Below, piece by piece: positions 60,182 to 64,000 of a stretch of 64,000 bases of DNA (the stretch's first letter is position 1; each line of letters starts with the position of its first letter). Where the stretch lies: contig NC_084774.1 of the NCBI RefSeq assembly GCF_028858725.1, positions 11,320,001 to 11,384,000 of the forward strand, written 5' to 3'. This stretch comes from Colius striatus (taxonomy: Eukaryota; Chordata; Aves; Coliiformes; Coliidae). The notes beneath the pieces are model-generated. The model was not told where the DNA came from. It ran no database searches and saw only the letters and a list, made by a program, of their open reading frames with translations. Both the position numbers and the translations under genes were made by a program.

Positions 60182-63100
60182 CATACCTAACTGTAATTTA
60201 TACAGAGAAGACTTAAAGTAACATGACTTGCCATCTTAACAACTGTTCTGATAACAACTTTAAAGTCACAGGACATTGTTTTCTCAAGCGAGTCCATTTC
60301 TCAGTATGTGAAGGAAAGTAAAAGTGAGGAGATTAAGACCCCCAGGTTTTCCTTTGAGCAGCGTACCCTTGAAAAGGAGTTGACTGGAGACTGGCTACAG
60401 CATTGGTAAAATCAGAGAACAATCTAGCATTTGTATTTATGATGGACCTTGCTTTGCAGAACTCTGATGTGGCTTGCAGACAGAAAGAGGGCTCATAGTA
60501 AAGGAAGATGGGGAGAGGAAGAACAAAAACTCCATCTTTGTCCTTTCTAAAATGCAACGGGAGATACCTCTGAGGCTGGGAGAACTGCACCACAGCTTTC
60601 CTGGCCTCAGCAGGATTAGCTCCAGTGCTGGAGTTGGCAGTCCTCATAGCTTCCCTTTGGACTTTGGGGAAAGAACATCTCTCCTTAGGCTGTGCTTAGA
60701 GGTCCTCTGAAATGGGACCTTTGGCAGCAAGAAACGTCTTGCAAAAGCATGAGAGATGCAGCAGGAAGAAGGCTGGAAGGTATCTTCTGCAACCCAGCTC
60801 TCAGGCTGGAAGAATAGGCAAGGACTAGACTTTCCCTCAAGAGGGGGAAAAGGGGAGGACCAGATCTTACTAAGGAAGCTTCCAAATCCTCACTCAGTGA
60901 TGAATCAAAAAGGCCTACACCTCAGTGGGGTAGAACTCATGGGACTGCCCTGGTACCACCTCAATCTGGATGTAGGAAGCATTTATCCTGCTGCTGCTGT
61001 GCTGGGGCTCAGTGAGGCTCCTGGTGGGAGAGCCCTTTGAGAAGAAAAGTTAGAGAGTCAGACATTGAACATCAGTCAATGACTGTGCTTTCATGGCACT
61101 GTCATTTAAAACCAGATAAACTACATTTGACTTTAAAGATTCCTTTTTTAAACCAGGTCACTGGGTATAGACATGAAACTGAAAATTCTGGGGAAAAAAA
61201 ATCAAAACAAGCCTTTTTCTATAAAGCAGGTCCCAGTGATATAAAATGTATAAAATATGAATTTATAAAATACTCAAAGCAGATTTCCTTCTAGCTAGGA
61301 TGGCCAAAACCCAGAACAAAATCAGTAACTGACAAGCAGAGGTCAACAGGGTTTGCAAAACAAGGCAGGAAAAAAACCATCCAGGAACCTCAAAATCTCT
61401 CAGAGCTGATGACAATAACTGCTCCTGGTTGCAGCAGACCTACAGTCAAAGACAGAACAACAGGAATCTTCTTAAATATTTGTTGTTAAGGTAAATCTAA
61501 AATGATTGTCTAGTACAGTGTTAATTACATTGTACAGCAATCAAAACAGAGACGCTGAGTCTAATGAATTCCTACTCTCACCTTTGGAACAGAACTGGAG
61601 TGTCTTGTTCACCTCCTTATTAGCCCATAAATATTCTAATTAGGAAGCAACTCCAGATGAATAGGATTAGCAATAAGGACATTTCAGACTAGGTACACAA
61701 GAGATACTCAAAACTCTCATGTCTTATCTAAGGCTCTCCTGACATTTATAATCATGTAGAAATGCTAAATTTACATAGCTCTGCCTAATTAGACATGGTT
61801 GCAATTATGTTTGTGGGCTTCCTTTTTTTCCTGCCCAAGTATAAGTTACACTGTCAAAACAGGAAGCAGGAACTGAATAGAAACTCAGCAAGAAAGAAAA
61901 GTATTTTCTGCTATTTACTTTTTGATGGTTTTAATTTGAAATTCGTATTTCAAAGCCGCTTTTTTTTACAGATCTCAGGCAAGAGCTGGCTGTTGTGGAT
62001 CCAAGTCCAGATCACTGCTGCTTTAGATGTAAAAATGTGCTTTTTTAGATTGTCAGCATCTCAAGAGCAGGCACTAAACCAGGCCAAATTCTGTACAAGG
62101 TGATACATGCTTTGCCTGTAGTCAGTGAGTCGTTCCTGCTCTTGATGAGAGCAGGGAACAAAGCAACTTATTTCCTTTGAGGACTGTAAGCTCCCTGAAA
62201 TTCTCACCTTGCCTATATATTTTTGACTGTTTTTTTATTTCAGTCCTACTCCCCAGCCTGAAAGAGCCTGAGTCTGACATTTCTGAAGTAATTCTCTGTT
62301 TGTTTTCCTTGGCCTTCAGAAAGATGATGAGAAGCAGGTAATCCATCAAGCTATATTTTCTGTGTGGCAAACGCCGGCATTATTGGGCAGAGATTTGATA
62401 AATGATGTGTACATTATAATAACTGAATTTCAATAAATTGTCTTTGATGTCTGTAATCACAGATAGAGTTCTCTCACCTCAGCTCAAACATAAATCAAAG
62501 TAAGTGATATGCACTCAATTCAACATGCTTACAAATTTCTGTTTCAGGACTAAACTCTAATTATGAAAACTCATCTGTGACTCAGACTTCACCTGCACAG
62601 AGCTCAGGCTGCAGTCCAGGAGACAGCCATACATATGTATAAACTTCCAGGACTGGGGTATTAGGAAATTCCCAGGGCAAACAACCACAAATCCATTTTA
62701 TTGAGTGCTTAAGGTCTAAGTCTCTCCACTCCTAAATACTTTGTTTATTAGAAACTCAGCATCTCATTTGACTCCCAAGTCACGTTTCAAGCTCCATGCA
62801 AATGATGCCAGCAGTTACAGAATCTTTGGAAATCAGGCAATATCTTCTTAATAAAGACTCATGAGGAATGAGAGAACAACCAAAGAACGGTATTGAAAAC
62901 CTCCTGTTTCCAGCTTCACTGCTTGGAACATGAGAGAGGTGGAGAAACAACAGTTCTGCTCGTGCAGGTTTGCAAAAGCTAGAATTAATCAATTATGGAA
63001 GCAAGTATCTTCCTTCCAGCAAAGTGAAGAAAGCAGACCATGCAGCCAACTGACTCATGTGAGTGCTCTCAGACTGTTTGACCCTGACCCAAGTCTAGAG

Positions 63101-64000
63101 TCAACCCAAAACCAGCTGAAACACAAAGCCCGACGAAGGCCAACTGCAACCTTCCAGTGAATTTTTCACTCAGGCTCCACTGAGCCATGAAGAACTGGCA
63201 AGTGTCTGAATATCAACCTGAAATAAATGCAACAGTCTGCTTCTAAAAGGACATAACCCACATGTTTTCTTTGGCTAGGACATCAGCCTCATGCCTGCCT
63301 TCTTATCAAGCTTTCTAATCAGGAGTTGTATCAGTCAAGATAGTTGGATCTGAAAGCTTACGATGACAGCCCAGGGAGTTGAAAGAAAATCAATAACCAC
63401 ACGAATACCACTCCCATCCTCTGTTCTGCTATATTTAAGATCAATCAATATGCATAAACGACTAGCGCCAGGCACATCTGCACTAGTCTAGCACATAATC
63501 AACTTTGTCTTGTCTCAGCTTAATATAATTTTCCACCATATTAGCAGTCTTTATGATATCCTGTCTTTTCAAATAGACATAATTCAGAATCACTACATAG
63601 TTCAATTGGATTATTTGAGTTGCCCACAGACCCACACTCAACACACACAAATCTGCTCCTCTGTGACAGACTCTCCTCACTCCATTGCAGTTGGGATTAT
63701 AGCCATGTTTAAAGTACTTGCAAGGAGTTGACATTCGAGGCCAGAGTCAGCTTTTACTGACACTTCTGACAAAAACATTTGGGGGTGTGTGTATATGTAT
63801 ACTCAACAGACTGGGAAAAGAACTGAACAAACTTATCAAATGCCATGCTGAAGCACCCATTAAAAATTGCACACACTTTTAATGACTTGGGTGAGGGTTG
63901 CTGTTGCATAAATTTATTTAACGTTAATGTCCCTTGTTTGCTGTAAATTTCACACTGTGAAATTACCAGGGCAATTCTAATGGAGCTGAAGCCTCCAGCT

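Overview
The window is vertebrate, almost certainly bird, nuclear DNA. It has long introns with GT-AG splice sites, no prokaryotic gene organisation, and several CR1-type LINE remnants whose 3' ends read like avian CR1. The species cannot be told from the sequence.

The only protein-coding gene I can support is the 3' part of CDH4 (R-cadherin, cadherin 4), on the minus strand. Nine coding exons were found and their splice junctions resolved base by base. From high to low coordinate they are 43114-43251, 24200-24385, 18563-18816, 15115-15257, 10752-10985, 9426-9659, 4965-5104, 2856-3020 and the terminal exon 1079-1285. Phases join without a break, giving a continuous 530-codon C-terminal part. 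If CDH4 has the usual 16-exon classical-cadherin layout, these are exons 8 to 16. The CDH4 rather than CDH2 call rests on paralog-specific residues: the C-terminus [32 protein letters not shown], and [18 protein letters not shown].

Layout by protein region: exon 8 encodes distal EC2 and the EC2-EC3 calcium linker. Exons 9 and 10 encode EC3 and the start of EC4. Exons 11 and 12 encode EC4 and proximal EC5. Exon 13 encodes distal EC5 and most of the membrane helix. Exon 14 encodes the end of the helix and the juxtamembrane p120-catenin region. Exons 15 and 16 encode the rest of the tail, including the beta-catenin-binding segment. The 3' UTR starts at 1078 and runs out of the window without a canonical polyadenylation signal.

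The remaining sequence, more than 95% of the window, is intronic. Intron 8 is about 18.7 kb, and intron 7 runs at least 20.7 kb and leaves the window. These introns hold CR1 fragments on both strands, short tandem duplications, microsatellites, homopyrimidine tracts and a few motif clusters that might be regulatory. I saw no RNA gene, second protein-coding gene, CRISPR array or intact mobile element. I saw no undescribed biological system. The most worthwhile leads are an open read-through frame after exon 14 carrying a duplicated 13-residue motif, overlapping donor sites at exon 10, and candidate intronic regulatory clusters.
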